The notes under the pieces were generated by a model. That model was not told the origin of the DNA. It made no database searches and saw only the letters and a list, made by a program, of their open reading frames with translations. Positions 53,301 through 61,097 of a stretch of DNA of 64,000 bases are shown piece after piece (positions within the stretch are counted from its first letter, which is position 1; each line of letters opens with the position of its first letter). Source of the DNA: Oscillospiraceae bacterium (GTDB lineage Bacteria; Bacillota; Clostridia; Oscillospirales; Ruminococcaceae); NCBI GenBank assembly GCA_015067185.1, contig SVMZ01000007.1:31533-95532 (forward strand). Direction: 5' to 3'. Made by a program: the position numbers and the translations under genes.

Positions 53301-55075
53301 AGGCTTTGCCGGCAGAACAGACTGCTGTTGAAAAGGCTGCTGAAGTGGCGGCTGCAGAGTCTGCACCGAAAATAACAGCAAATGCTGATTCAGTTATAGA
53401 ATATATTTTTTCTGTCTGGAGAGAGATTCTGGGCAAAGAGGTAATCGACCCCGATGTTTCTTTCTTTAAACAGGGCGGTACTTCTATGTCCGCGCTTAGC
53501 GTGATGAACCGCTACTATAACGACAATTTTGAAATGTCGATGTCCGAATTTTATAAAGCAGCTACCCCTGCAGAGCAGGCCGAGCTTTTGAAGGGGAAAA
53601 TTGCAGGAAAGCAGCTGCCTGAGACAGCAGAAGAACTCCCTGAGCAGGAAATACCGGTCGTTTTGCCGTCGGAGCGGCCGATTATTGAAGCGGTTGTCGA
53701 GAGTGCCGCAGAGAGTGAACCTGCGCAGAAAATGGAAAAAGCCAACCTTCCTGATATGGAATATGTTGTCTCTGTCTGGAGGAGAATTCTGGGCAAAGAA
53801 ACAATTGCAGACGAGGTTTCCTTCTTTAAGCAGGGCGGAACATCTATGTCCGCTCTCAGCGTGATGAACAGTTATTATAACGACGGATATGAAATGACAA
53901 TGTCCGAATTTTACAAGAATACCACTCCTAAAAAACAGGCCGAGTTTTTAATGAATAAATTTCCCGTAATTCGGCAGGAAGAGATTAAGGATGAAGGAGA
54001 GTCTGTTACAGAAAAATCCGTTTTCGTCACAGGCGCCACAGGTTTTCTCGGCATTCACATTCTTCATGAGATTGTTTTAACGGGAGAAAAGAAGGTTTTC
54101 TGTCTGCTGAGAAGCGGCGGACGTCAGCGCCTTGAAAAGGAATACCAGGAGTTTTTCGGTGAAGAACTTCCCGAAGGTGTCCAGGTTCTGACCGGCGATG
54201 TTACATTGGATAAATTGGGGCTTTCAGAGGCTGAGTATACCCTTCTCACCGAAAATGTGGGCGAGATATATCATTGTGTCGCAGATGTACGCCACTTTGC
54301 CGCAGATGAAGAGAATCACCTGAAAGTCAATGTTGACGGCACGGAGAGAGCTCTTATTTTGGCACGCGCCGCAGGAGCGGTTTTCTATCATATGTCAACC
54401 TGCAGTATTGGCGGTGAATACTTGAAAAAGGATAGCTCTGCTGAAGCAATTTTCACCGAAGATGATTTTGATATCGGACAGAACTGGGACGACAACATCT
54501 ATGTGAAGAGCAAATATTTGGCAGAAGAACGGGTATTTGATGCCGAAAAGGAAGGATTGCGTGTTAAAATCTTCCGTTTGGGACGTCTTGTGGGAAGAAT
54601 GAGTGACGGAAAATACCAAGCTAATCACAAAGGAAACACATTCTATCTTTTGGTGAAAGGCATGCTGCAGGTAGGTGCGGTTCCCGCAGATGCTGCAACG
54701 CTCCCGATCGATCTTACCCCCGTCGATCTTTGCGCAAAAGAAATCATCACCCTTAAAAACAGTGAGGATACGGTACACCATATAATATGTACTGCACCGC
54801 CTACGCTTTACAGGGTTCTCTTTGCGTTGGATCACGAAATACAGCTTGTCAGCGGGGATGAGTTTACCTCGATACTCAAAGAAAAAATTGCGGAAGAAAA
54901 TACAGAGCAGCTTGCAGTAGTGATGAATCAGTGGGTTACCTTCAAAGCAAATAAACCCAAAATTTTCGCATCCAGCAAAAAAACCGTTGCAGCACTCAAG
55001 GAGTGCGGATTTGAGATACCGAAGTTTTCGATTGAAACGGTGCTGAAAGAGTTTGGAAAGGAGAATAACGGATGA
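47330..55075 (+). CDS. Nonribosomal peptide synthetase, C-A-T-C-A-T-T-R
   Basis: 2581 residues. Order: C1 (HHIISDG at about 138), A1 (YTSGSTGEPKG about 608; NQYGPSEAT; YDTGDL; TANGKID), T1 (GGNSL, Ser about 989), C2 (HHIIGDG about 1170), A2 (FTSGSTGEPKG about 1631; NMYGPTEST; YRSGDL), T2a (GGTS, Ser about 2052), T2b (GGTS, Ser about 2172) and a thioester reductase (VTGATGFLG about 2233, YVKSK about 2391). Reading A-domain pocket positions by eye gives DALAVGQVAK and DCIQLGMILK, which I cannot translate into residues. A starter C domain plus ligase and ACP downstream suggests N-acylation, and the reductase suggests an aldehyde product. It overlaps the kinase gene by 4 bp. Confidence 0.95.
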   Translation: MGKERLGERFPLSLSQINILNLERTLRGTSVNNISTTIRISGRVDFHMLGQSIQMILESDPSLNTRLVEENGEIVQYHAPYVKENFPVYDFTNTSREGIENWEKAVTHELIPLMDSPLYRFILFRDGESSGGILVKLHHIISDGWSQILICNKIGRTYLELLAGKTPELPEAPSYELHVIEEQEYLDSRACSKDERYWREILQSSGEPSSLKDVNGAAISPVGCRKSFDLPGILNHAIHAFCLENRVAPFAVFYMALAIYFKRQGGADNFTIGVPIFNRTNYKFKQSTGMFVTTLPFVNEIDDQWSLRQFNEVLAERWLELLRHQRYPFSRISSLCGKDTRLFNIALSYQDSKIFESRDASVMFSGRWHYCGYQAEHLTIHLTNLKNHCEYAVDYDYLTQLFTEEEIETLHKNLCHILFETLSDPDRPIHKLNILSMEQKEELIYRFNRTERYLEPKTVYEALIANNVRHLNRAAIIHNGERTSYGTLFQRSSQFVAALESLNLQPESTVAIYLPRGAELAAAMIGVLEAGCAFVLLSESLPKERIKVILEQSDTAAVITSDTRKRRLPKGDIPVIFTEDAVFALYLGSSSVYKKEEASEDNLAYVVYTSGSTGEPKGVEITHKNLLNLAQEMKNVYGQGAVLSLCNIGFDAFMLESMVALLNGRTIVMPLEEEIDSPERLAALMNEYAVGFFALTPSRLSAFLQNRTFRSVMWRMESIVCGGEHFPPELLKKLKLCTNARIYNQYGPSEATVAVSMKELSAADKITAGAPLGNCRLYVLDQWMNPLPIGGKGRLFVGGLCVGRGYRNRPDLTEKVFRNNPFVIDDRIYDTGDLAHWTSEGEIVLAGRADRQVKLHGLRIELQEVSSCIESYPGVAAAYARICKVGGQDVLGAYYVSDEEIAEAELLAHTATYLPLYMIPVFLTRVCCFETTANGKIDESKLPVPISAAHTGKGAESETARIITEIFREVLDSEDIFADSDYYLCGGNSLNALETILHIEDELGKKIRVADLYACRTPARLAELLGDAGSVRKEAAPVLEKAPADTNYPLTHIQQGIYIQTILDTDGINYNMPGAFLLEKELDCVRLEEAFRALIRQDPIFRTVFVRDESGVSAQILDEAEFVLEEIRADSYDEACIQFVRPFKLDEAPLLRGAVWRTPDGKCYLFMDSHHIIGDGMSTPLVLQRLDRFYCGEKAEAAWNFYDYTYSLRKMGEEKQKKDLEYWTDRLKDIPDQLMLPTDKIPPARFDFKGKETGVAISAAQSRKIEEFCRESGYSEYNLFLAAWGLLLSALSGAEDFIIGVPVAGRNLAGSNAICGPFINTLPMRLNPEKTLSAFEWLNRVRDEITGMVDHASVGLENIISALDLPRGEQNALYRVMMTQSPVDESGFMLDGAKLNFCSISTGAVKMDLVLELAKQGESYILRFSYATSLFEEETIRFYGRCLTCAVEQLIRYKEKEISKLSLITSADREKYLEAPNFITTPFFNRPVHRILKSHVLRKPDDIAVICHGACMTYGELERRACAIARFLEDKGIAAGECVALCVKRSADMIAAMYGILKAGCAYMFLLDSFPVARQLNMLGLSKAALLICDSETVLPQDAAYPCEICMLPEGEEEDYEERPVTDDSLVNILFTSGSTGEPKGVMLRHRSVANLCAQIKTLFEDAEGSVLCSTNTVFDCFIIETLIPLALGRSIVMADEEEMLLPWKLAKLMEDNKTEILQMTPSRLQMCFANEAFCSAAKHIRIALLGGEVLTESLRDKFYQYSNGKLMNMYGPTESTILTAMGQAEPGKHITIGTTMQNARAYVLDEAGVPVLPTACGELYIAGECLAAGYASRPEMTEEFFMDDPFFPGEKMYRSGDLVRRRLDGCFDYIGRKDHQVKLNGQRVELSEITSAINQSGLVVQSAVVPLRKGDGSMALCAFYVPDGQECTEDELINSISRILPDYMVPSHFIKLDSMPMTATAKTDIKMLRRLAEEYDFSAEETGITAAIPEALPAEQTAVEKAAEVAAAESAPKITANADSVIEYIFSVWREILGKEVIDPDVSFFKQGGTSMSALSVMNRYYNDNFEMSMSEFYKAATPAEQAELLKGKIAGKQLPETAEELPEQEIPVVLPSERPIIEAVVESAAESEPAQKMEKANLPDMEYVVSVWRRILGKETIADEVSFFKQGGTSMSALSVMNSYYNDGYEMTMSEFYKNTTPKKQAEFLMNKFPVIRQEEIKDEGESVTEKSVFVTGATGFLGIHILHEIVLTGEKKVFCLLRSGGRQRLEKEYQEFFGEELPEGVQVLTGDVTLDKLGLSEAEYTLLTENVGEIYHCVADVRHFAADEENHLKVNVDGTERALILARAAGAVFYHMSTCSIGGEYLKKDSSAEAIFTEDDFDIGQNWDDNIYVKSKYLAEERVFDAEKEGLRVKIFRLGRLVGRMSDGKYQANHKGNTFYLLVKGMLQVGAVPADAATLPIDLTPVDLCAKEIITLKNSEDTVHHIICTAPPTLYRVLFALDHEIQLVSGDEFTSILKEKIAEENTEQLAVVMNQWVTFKANKPKIFASSKKTVAALKECGFEIPKFSIETVLKEFGKENNG

Positions 55076-56952
55076 TATCGGATTTGTCGCTTGTCATTTT
55101 TTGTGCCACCATTGTGTGTCTCATTGTGTTTTTCATCTGGAGTCGTAAGGTGACAAAGAAACGAATGCTCCTGCATAGATTGTTTTTGGCGATCGCCTGG
55201 TCCTATATTGCGTGGGTCATTCCGCTGATCATCATGCGGTTTGTGCCGCAGGAAAACCGGTTTTGGATGTATATCCTGGACTGTGCCGTACAACCGGGCG
55301 GTGCCCTTTGTGCACCGTTGTATTTCTGCACGGCTGTTACCTTTGTATCCGGTGCGGAGAGACTGAAAAACTGGATGAAGGCTTTGTTCATCCTGCCCAT
55401 TGTATCCATTCTTGTTGTATGGACCAATCCGCTGCATCACCTCTATTATGAAAATTTCTCCGTGATCCGCAGCGAAATCGAATTTGGACCGTATGTTATC
55501 GTAACCGGTATCGGCAACTATTTTTTCCTTGTAGTACCGATTCTTTATATGATCCGCTTTGGAATAAAAAATAAGAACCCGCTTTACTGGCGGCAATGTA
55601 CCATGTTTATCATCAGTGGAATGGTGCCGCTGATTGTAAGTATTTATGCAACCTTCAGCGGTAAAGACATTTCCATTGCCGCAACACCGCTCAGTTTCCT
55701 GGTTGCCCTGCTGCTGAATGGAATTGCTATTTTCCAGCTCCACATGCTGGATATCCGTCCCATAGCAACCGAACATATCCTCAATGCGATTTCGGATAGC
55801 TACCTGGTTCTCAGCGATACGGGACTCATCATCAAATACAACCGGAGTTTTGAGGAACTGTTCGGGCGAGTATACGGGATTCAGGAGAACAAAAAACTGT
55901 CGGAGTGCACACAGCACGAAGATAAGCTGCAGAAAAATCCGTTTTACAATCTTGTGGCAGCAATGGAATCCAGCCGCCAGGGGGAAACGCATGTTTCCTA
56001 TGAGCAATCCATTATGCTTGAAAGAAACGGAGAACTCACAAAAATGTATTTTGTTGTGGATGTATCTCCGCTGAAGATCAACGGACAGGTTTCCGGGTTC
56101 GTTGCACTGTTCAAGGATGTTACCCAGCTGAGAGAAAGTATGAAAAAGCTCCAGCTCAGTCAGGAACGTATGATGGAGCAGGAGCGTTTTGTGTTCCTCG
56201 GTCAGATGATCGGCGGACTTGCCCACAACCTGAAAACACCGATTATGAGTATTTCCGGCTGTGTCTCTGCGGCGGAAGCACTGGTGGAAGAATGTGAAGA
56301 CAGCATCGGTGACGAGGATGTTACGGAAGAGGATTTCCGCGAGATATATGGAGAGATGCGCGGCTGGTTTGGAAAAATAAGAGAATCTTCAGCGTATATG
56401 TCTGATATTATTACTGCGATCAAGGGACAGGCCACCACCATTGTAACAGACGAAAAATCTACATTTACCATAGACGAAATGCTCAAGCGGAGCGTTCTGC
56501 TCATGCGTCACGAACTGCTCAACAGCGGCTGCAACCTGCAGATTGATTACGATCGCTCCAAAGAAATTTCTCTGGAGGGAGATATCAATAATCTGGTTCA
56601 GGTAGTTGGCAATCTGCTGAGCAATGCCATCTATGCCCAGAAAGAAAAGGGAAACGGCGAGATTGTGATCAGTGTCTTTTTGGATGAGCAGAAGCTTAAT
56701 ATTTTGGTGAAAGACCGTGGAACGGGCATTAACGAAAGAGTTCTGCCCAAGCTGTTTAAGATGATGGTAACCAGCAAAGGTACGCACGGAACAGGCCTTG
56801 GATTGTATTTTTCCAATATCGTAATCCGCGGTAAATTCAACGGTCAGATGTGGGGCGAAAACCGGAAGGATGGAGGAAGTATTTTTGGTATTTCCATTCC
56901 CCGTGAAATTGTTCATATCCGCAAGGAACTAGTAAATAAAGAGGAAAAGTAG
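55072..56952 (+). CDS. Sensor histidine kinase with 7TM N-terminal region
   Basis: 626 residues. Residues 1-230 contain about seven hydrophobic helices (LSLVIFCATIVCLIVFFIW through PLSFLVALLLNGIAIFQL), like the histidine kinase 7TM domain. A PAS domain follows (LNAISDSYLVLSDTGLIIKYN, to about 350), then the H-box (FLGQMIGGLAHNLKTPIMSISG, His about 385) and HATPase motifs (NLVQVVGNLLSNAIYAQ, VKDRGTGINERVLPKLF, GTHGTGLGLYFSNIV). It senses a membrane or extracellular signal and phosphorylates the response regulator next door. ATGA overlap with the NRPS suggests co-translation. Confidence 0.92.
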   Translation: MISDLSLVIFCATIVCLIVFFIWSRKVTKKRMLLHRLFLAIAWSYIAWVIPLIIMRFVPQENRFWMYILDCAVQPGGALCAPLYFCTAVTFVSGAERLKNWMKALFILPIVSILVVWTNPLHHLYYENFSVIRSEIEFGPYVIVTGIGNYFFLVVPILYMIRFGIKNKNPLYWRQCTMFIISGMVPLIVSIYATFSGKDISIAATPLSFLVALLLNGIAIFQLHMLDIRPIATEHILNAISDSYLVLSDTGLIIKYNRSFEELFGRVYGIQENKKLSECTQHEDKLQKNPFYNLVAAMESSRQGETHVSYEQSIMLERNGELTKMYFVVDVSPLKINGQVSGFVALFKDVTQLRESMKKLQLSQERMMEQERFVFLGQMIGGLAHNLKTPIMSISGCVSAAEALVEECEDSIGDEDVTEEDFREIYGEMRGWFGKIRESSAYMSDIITAIKGQATTIVTDEKSTFTIDEMLKRSVLLMRHELLNSGCNLQIDYDRSKEISLEGDINNLVQVVGNLLSNAIYAQKEKGNGEIVISVFLDEQKLNILVKDRGTGINERVLPKLFKMMVTSKGTHGTGLGLYFSNIVIRGKFNGQMWGENRKDGGSIFGISIPREIVHIRKELVNKEEK

Positions 56953-56953
56953 T

Positions 56954-58006
56954 ATGAGAAAAAGTCAGTTAAATTCTTCGTCAACTCAGATTTCCATATT
57001 GACGGTGGATGACGATGCCATCATCACCACTACCATAAAAGCCTATTTCAGCAGATCCGGATATGATGTTGACATTGAAAACAATCCTTTGACAGCCATT
57101 GAACGTGTGCGCAACGGAAAATACGATATTCTTCTTCTGGACTTTTTGATGTCTCCCATTTGTGGCGATCAGGTGGTAGAGGAGATTCGCAAATTCAATA
57201 CCGATATTTTCATTATCCTTCTCACCGGTCATAAGAGTATGGCACCTCCGGTAAAGACCATCCGTCATCTGGATATTCAGGGATATTATGAAAAGGATGA
57301 CCGTTTTGATCAGCTGGAACTCCTGGTGGAATCCTGTGTAAAATCCATCAAGCAGCTGCGCACCATCCGCGCCTATCAGGAAGATATCTCACGCGCCTAC
57401 ATGCAGACCATCGAGGTGCTTCGTTACATCGTTGAGACCAGAGACAGCGAAACGCGCGGTCATTCCGAACGGGTGGCTGGTCTGGCGGAGGCCCTTGCCC
57501 TTGAGTTGGGATTGCCGGAAAAGGATGTCTCCAACATTAAAACGGCAGGACTTTTCCACGATATCGGAAAAGTCGGCGTACCGGATGCCATTCTTTTGAA
57601 GGAGGGGGCCCTGACGGATGAGGAGTTTTCCCAGATAAAGAAACATCCGGCAGACGGTGAAAAAGTTCTCAGTACCTATTCTCCCTTCCGCAGCATTCTT
57701 CCTATTGTCCGCGGACACCACGAGAAAATCAATGGCCGGGGCTATCCGGATGGGCTGGAAGGGGATGAAATTTGCATCGGTGCAAGGATTATTGCCGTGG
57801 CAGATGCTTTTGATGCTATGATATCGAACCGTACATATCGCAAAGGTTTAGGTATGGATAGAACGATGATGGAAATTGAACGTGGAAAAGGTTCCCAGTT
57901 TGACCCCGTCATTGCAGACGCCTTGCTCACTATGATTAACCGTGTGGGCAAAGAAGAATTTTATCGGACTTATTCTCTGCAGGCGGAGGGACAGAAAGGA
58001 GTGTAA
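56954..58006 (+). CDS. Response regulator with HD-GYP c-di-GMP phosphodiesterase output
   Basis: 350 residues. The receiver domain (ILTVDDDAIITTTIKAYFSRSG, phospho-Asp about 63 in ILLLDFLMSP, Thr in ILLTGHKS, then YEKDD in place of the usual Lys motif) is joined to an HD-GYP domain: RGHSERVAGLAEALALELGL, GLFHDIGKVGVPDAIL (HD about 202), HPADGEKVL, VRGHHEKINGRGYPDGL (GYP) and IIAVADAFDAM. The metal ligands look intact, so it should hydrolyse c-di-GMP. It starts 1 bp after the kinase stop and forms a two-component pair with it. Confidence 0.94.
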   Translation: MRKSQLNSSSTQISILTVDDDAIITTTIKAYFSRSGYDVDIENNPLTAIERVRNGKYDILLLDFLMSPICGDQVVEEIRKFNTDIFIILLTGHKSMAPPVKTIRHLDIQGYYEKDDRFDQLELLVESCVKSIKQLRTIRAYQEDISRAYMQTIEVLRYIVETRDSETRGHSERVAGLAEALALELGLPEKDVSNIKTAGLFHDIGKVGVPDAILLKEGALTDEEFSQIKKHPADGEKVLSTYSPFRSILPIVRGHHEKINGRGYPDGLEGDEICIGARIIAVADAFDAMISNRTYRKGLGMDRTMMEIERGKGSQFDPVIADALLTMINRVGKEEFYRTYSLQAEGQKGV

Positions 58007-58010
58007 ATAA

Positions 58011-59651
58011 ATGAAAAAGGTTTATTTAAACCCCGTAGATTATTTTGAAACGTTCGATGATATGATTGAGTCCATTCCCAAGGGAATCGAAAATGAGCCT
58101 GCCATCTCTTGGTTTACCAGAAAGGGCGAGGAGAAGGGGGTCTCCTACGGCAAGTTGCGGGAGGATGTGCGCAGCCTTCAGGCAGCTATGATAAGTAAGG
58201 GTTTGCAGGGAAAACACATTGCCATCCTCGGCGAAAACAGCTATGAGTGGTTGGTGGTGTATTTTGCCACAGTCTGCATCGGTTCGGTTGCAGTCTGTGT
58301 GGATATTGAGCAGTCCAACGAAACACTGACGCAGATGTTGGATATGACAGATGTGGAATGCCTGTTTTTTGTCCCATCATTGGAGTCTATCTGCCTGTCC
58401 TATGCGGATAAAGGGGTAAAGGGATTCATGCTTAGCGGAAAAGGTGCGGTTCCGACCGTAGCGGAACTTCTGCAGGAAGGGGAAGAGCTGCGCCGCAACG
58501 GTATGGTATGGGAAAACAAGGGAAATCCCGATGCAACGGCTGCCATTGTTTTCACTTCCGGAACCACAAGTTATTCAAAACCGGTTATGCTCTCACAACG
58601 CGCGATCCTCACCAATGCCGCGGATGCCGCAGCATGCGTGGCCCTTGGCAGGGTGACTTTTTCCTCGCTGCCGTTTTATCATACCTATGGTATGACTTGT
58701 TCGATTGTAGGCGCTCTTTTGGAAAAATGTCATCTCTATATCAACGGTAACCTGAAAACGGTTATGCGTGATATGCAGGCAGCGCCGGTACACTCCCTCT
58801 TCACGGTTCCCCTGATATTGGAAACAATCCATAAAAAAATGTGGGCCAATGCTGCGGAAAAAGGGATGGAAAGAAAACTCGAAAGCCTGTTGAAATGGAA
58901 TCAGATGAAATCTTCACTTGGTATAACCAGGTTTGGTAAAAAGACCGATGAAATCCGTGAGAAATGTTTCGGTTCAGTGCGCCTCATCATCTGCGGTGCG
59001 GCTCATCTGAGTCGGGAGATTATGGAGAATCTTAATTGCCTGGGAATTACTGTGCTTCAGGGGTATGGTATCACAGAGTGTGCTCCGTTGGTCAGTGTCA
59101 ATCAAAACAATGCAAATAAATTTGAGTCTGTGGGACTGGTTATGCCTCACACGGAAATCTCTTTCCGTGACGGCGAAATTATGGTTCGCGGCGAAAACGT
59201 TATGCAGGGCTATTATAAGCTGGAACAGCTGACGGAAGAAGCTTTTGCAGATGGTTGGTTTGCTACGGGAGATCTTGGCTATCAGGATAAAAACGGCTTC
59301 CTGTATATTACAGGAAGAAAAAAGAATCTCATTGTATTTAAAAACGGCAAGAAGCTCTCTCCCGAAAAGCTGGAGGAAAAGCTTAGCCGGATTGAGTTGG
59401 TACAGGACGTATTGGTCTACGGAGCGGTAAGCGGAAGCTCTTCCGATGATGTGCAGGTAGCGGTTTCCGTGTTCCCGAATATGGAAAAAGCGGAAGGTAT
59501 GAATCGGTATGAAATACTTGAAGAGCTGCAAAGTGAGATCAGCAAAATAAACGGTGAACTGCCGCTGTATCAACAGATACAAATGGTGAACATCAGGGAA
59601 CAGGAGTTCAAAAAGACGGCACTTCAGAAAATTAAGCGTCACTTAGTATAA
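58011..59651 (+). CDS. AMP-dependent acyl ligase (acyl-ACP/CoA synthetase-like)
   Basis: 546 residues of the ANL superfamily. IVFTSGTTSYSKPVMLSQRAI is the P-loop (TSGTTSYSK), GYGITECAPLVSVN is A5, WFATGDLGYQDKNGFLYITGRKKNLIVFKNGKKLSPEKLE covers A7-A8, and KKTALQKIKRH at the end has the catalytic Lys. It resembles long-chain fatty acyl ligases. Next to a freestanding ACP and an NRPS with a starter C domain it probably activates the fatty acid that acylates the first amino acid. It begins 4 bp after the response regulator gene. Confidence 0.9.
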   Translation: MKKVYLNPVDYFETFDDMIESIPKGIENEPAISWFTRKGEEKGVSYGKLREDVRSLQAAMISKGLQGKHIAILGENSYEWLVVYFATVCIGSVAVCVDIEQSNETLTQMLDMTDVECLFFVPSLESICLSYADKGVKGFMLSGKGAVPTVAELLQEGEELRRNGMVWENKGNPDATAAIVFTSGTTSYSKPVMLSQRAILTNAADAAACVALGRVTFSSLPFYHTYGMTCSIVGALLEKCHLYINGNLKTVMRDMQAAPVHSLFTVPLILETIHKKMWANAAEKGMERKLESLLKWNQMKSSLGITRFGKKTDEIREKCFGSVRLIICGAAHLSREIMENLNCLGITVLQGYGITECAPLVSVNQNNANKFESVGLVMPHTEISFRDGEIMVRGENVMQGYYKLEQLTEEAFADGWFATGDLGYQDKNGFLYITGRKKNLIVFKNGKKLSPEKLEEKLSRIELVQDVLVYGAVSGSSSDDVQVAVSVFPNMEKAEGMNRYEILEELQSEISKINGELPLYQQIQMVNIREQEFKKTALQKIKRHLV

Positions 59652-59667
59652 AAGAAAGAGGAATAAC

Positions 59668-59910
59668 ATGGAAGAAAATCTGTTTCAATTTATTCAAAAC
59701 GTTGTGTTTGATGTAACAGGCAAAGCAGGACTTGTTTATGAGACCGATTTTGTAAAAGATCTTGGGCTGTCTTCCTTTGATATCATGAATATTGTCTGTG
59801 CATTCGAAGAGCATTTTGACGTGGATATTCCCAATCGGGATGTTTGGGGGATGCATCAGGTCAAAGATGTCATTGCCTATATGATAGATAAAGGTTTTAC
59901 AGAAGTATGA
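59668..59910 (+). CDS. Acyl carrier protein
   Basis: 80 residues. FVKDLGLSSFDIMNIVCAFEEHFDVDIPNRD is the carrier-protein signature, with DLGLSS holding the phosphopantetheine Ser at about residue 36. VWGMHQVKDVIAYM is the last helix. It should receive the acyl group from the ligase just upstream and hand it to the NRPS C1 domain. It lies 16 bp after the ligase and overlaps the phosphopantetheinyl transferase gene by 4 bp. Confidence 0.93.
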   Translation: MEENLFQFIQNVVFDVTGKAGLVYETDFVKDLGLSSFDIMNIVCAFEEHFDVDIPNRDVWGMHQVKDVIAYMIDKGFTEV

Positions 59911-60536
59911 GCACTGCTGCAGAAAAGCTGTGGATTTATCTCATGCCGTCGGACGATTCCGTGAGCACGAATGAAAAAATACAGCTTTTGGTCAAAAAAT
60001 ATTTTTCAGAGTGCGGGTATGCCCCAAACAGAACGAGCGAACCCGTTGTTATAGAAAGAACAGAAAGAGGAAAACCCTATTTTGTTCAACCGTCAGATTT
60101 GTTTGTTTCTGTCAGCCACAGCGGAGCATATTTTGTATGTGCGCTGTGTTCCTGCCCTGTGGGTGTGGATATTCAGACGCATAATCTGCACAGAAAAGAG
60201 AGTGCTGAAGAAAGGATAAAGAGACTGCGCGGTATTGCAAAACGCTTTTTTCATCCCGATGAAGTGCCGCTGCTGGAAGAGGATACGGTGTCCCGTTTTT
60301 TTACCCTTTGGACAGCAAAGGAATGCTATCTGAAGATGACGGGGCAGGGGATCGATGATAATTTTTCTCAGATCTCCCCAGTTTCGCTTGGGTTCGGGGA
60401 TATCCTCTGTCAGGGGGAAACGCTTCGGTGGTGCGCACTGGATGCATGGTTTGAAAAAAGGCAGATTACGCAAGAGGACACTCTTTGTGTCTGTGCCCGG
60501 AAACCCTTTGAAATAACGGTCTGCAATCTTATATAA
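59907..60536 (+). CDS. 4'-phosphopantetheinyl transferase, Sfp-type
   Basis: 209 residues. ERGKPYFVQPSDLFVSVSHSGAYFVCALCSCPVGVDIQTH (P1-P2, with metal-binding Asp in GVDIQ) and FFTLWTAKECYLKMTGQGIDD (P3, W-K-E) are the Sfp signatures. It converts apo-carriers of the NRPS and the ACP to holo form. Its 4-bp overlap with the ACP gene (ATGA) and its place at the end of the locus make it a dedicated activator. A terminator follows, closing the locus. Confidence 0.92.
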   Translation: MSTAAEKLWIYLMPSDDSVSTNEKIQLLVKKYFSECGYAPNRTSEPVVIERTERGKPYFVQPSDLFVSVSHSGAYFVCALCSCPVGVDIQTHNLHRKESAEERIKRLRGIAKRFFHPDEVPLLEEDTVSRFFTLWTAKECYLKMTGQGIDDNFSQISPVSLGFGDILCQGETLRWCALDAWFEKRQITQEDTLCVCARKPFEITVCNLI

Positions 60537-60550
60537 ATATTATGTCATTA

Positions 60551-60586
60551 CGTCGCCCGAATGGAAAATTTGGGCGGCGTTTTTTA
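60551..60586 (+). terminator. Terminator of the NRPS locus
   Basis: CGTCGCCCGAAT pairs with ATTTGGGCGGCG (some G-T pairs) and T6 follows. Confidence 0.85.
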
Positions 60587-60674
60587 AAATACTTCAAAAT
60601 ATAACTACTTTTGTGACCAGCTTATCCTATAATATATCATGAATTATGGGAATCTGTTTGGAAGGAGAGATCTC

Positions 60675-61097
60675 GTGAAGATGCAGGTTTATGGAGCATT
60701 GCCTCAGACGATGATGGTGTGTGTCGACAGTTACGCAGACAAATGCATCACAGGAAGCTTGTATAATTCGTTTTTGCAGCGTGGTGTGGCATTTAAGAGT
60801 ACTATCGAAATGCTGTTCGGCATAGAATCTATGTTAGAAGATTTGAAAATGCCGCAGTCATTTACAGGGAAGAGAAGATTCCGCTACAACGATGATAATA
60901 AAGAAGAAAAAGAAACGGTTGCCGAAATGTTGAAAGAAGGTAAACTGGCAACGTTCTCAATCAAGATCCTTTTCCGGCAGAATGCTGGCTGGCAGGGTTC
61001 AGTCGTATGGTGCGAGGGAAAGAACGAAGAAAGCTTCCGAAGTGTGCTGGAGCTGTTGACTCTGATGGACAGTGCATTGGATGCGGATGGAAAATAA
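60675..61097 (+). CDS. Conserved-looking hypothetical protein
   Basis: 140 residues from the GTG at 60675 after AAGGAGAG; the track's ATG at 60639 lies next to TATAAT and is unlikely. No signal peptide or helix. Distinct stretches are MQVYGALPQTMMVCVDSYADKCITGSLYN, FGIESMLEDLKMPQSFTGKRRF, LATFSIKILFRQNAGWQGSVVWCEG and SFRSVLELLTLMDSAL. The pattern resembles a small family common in Oscillospirales, for which I know no function. It stands alone between the NRPS locus terminator and the surface protein. Confidence 0.7.
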   Translation: MKMQVYGALPQTMMVCVDSYADKCITGSLYNSFLQRGVAFKSTIEMLFGIESMLEDLKMPQSFTGKRRFRYNDDNKEEKETVAEMLKEGKLATFSIKILFRQNAGWQGSVVWCEGKNEESFRSVLELLTLMDSALDADGK

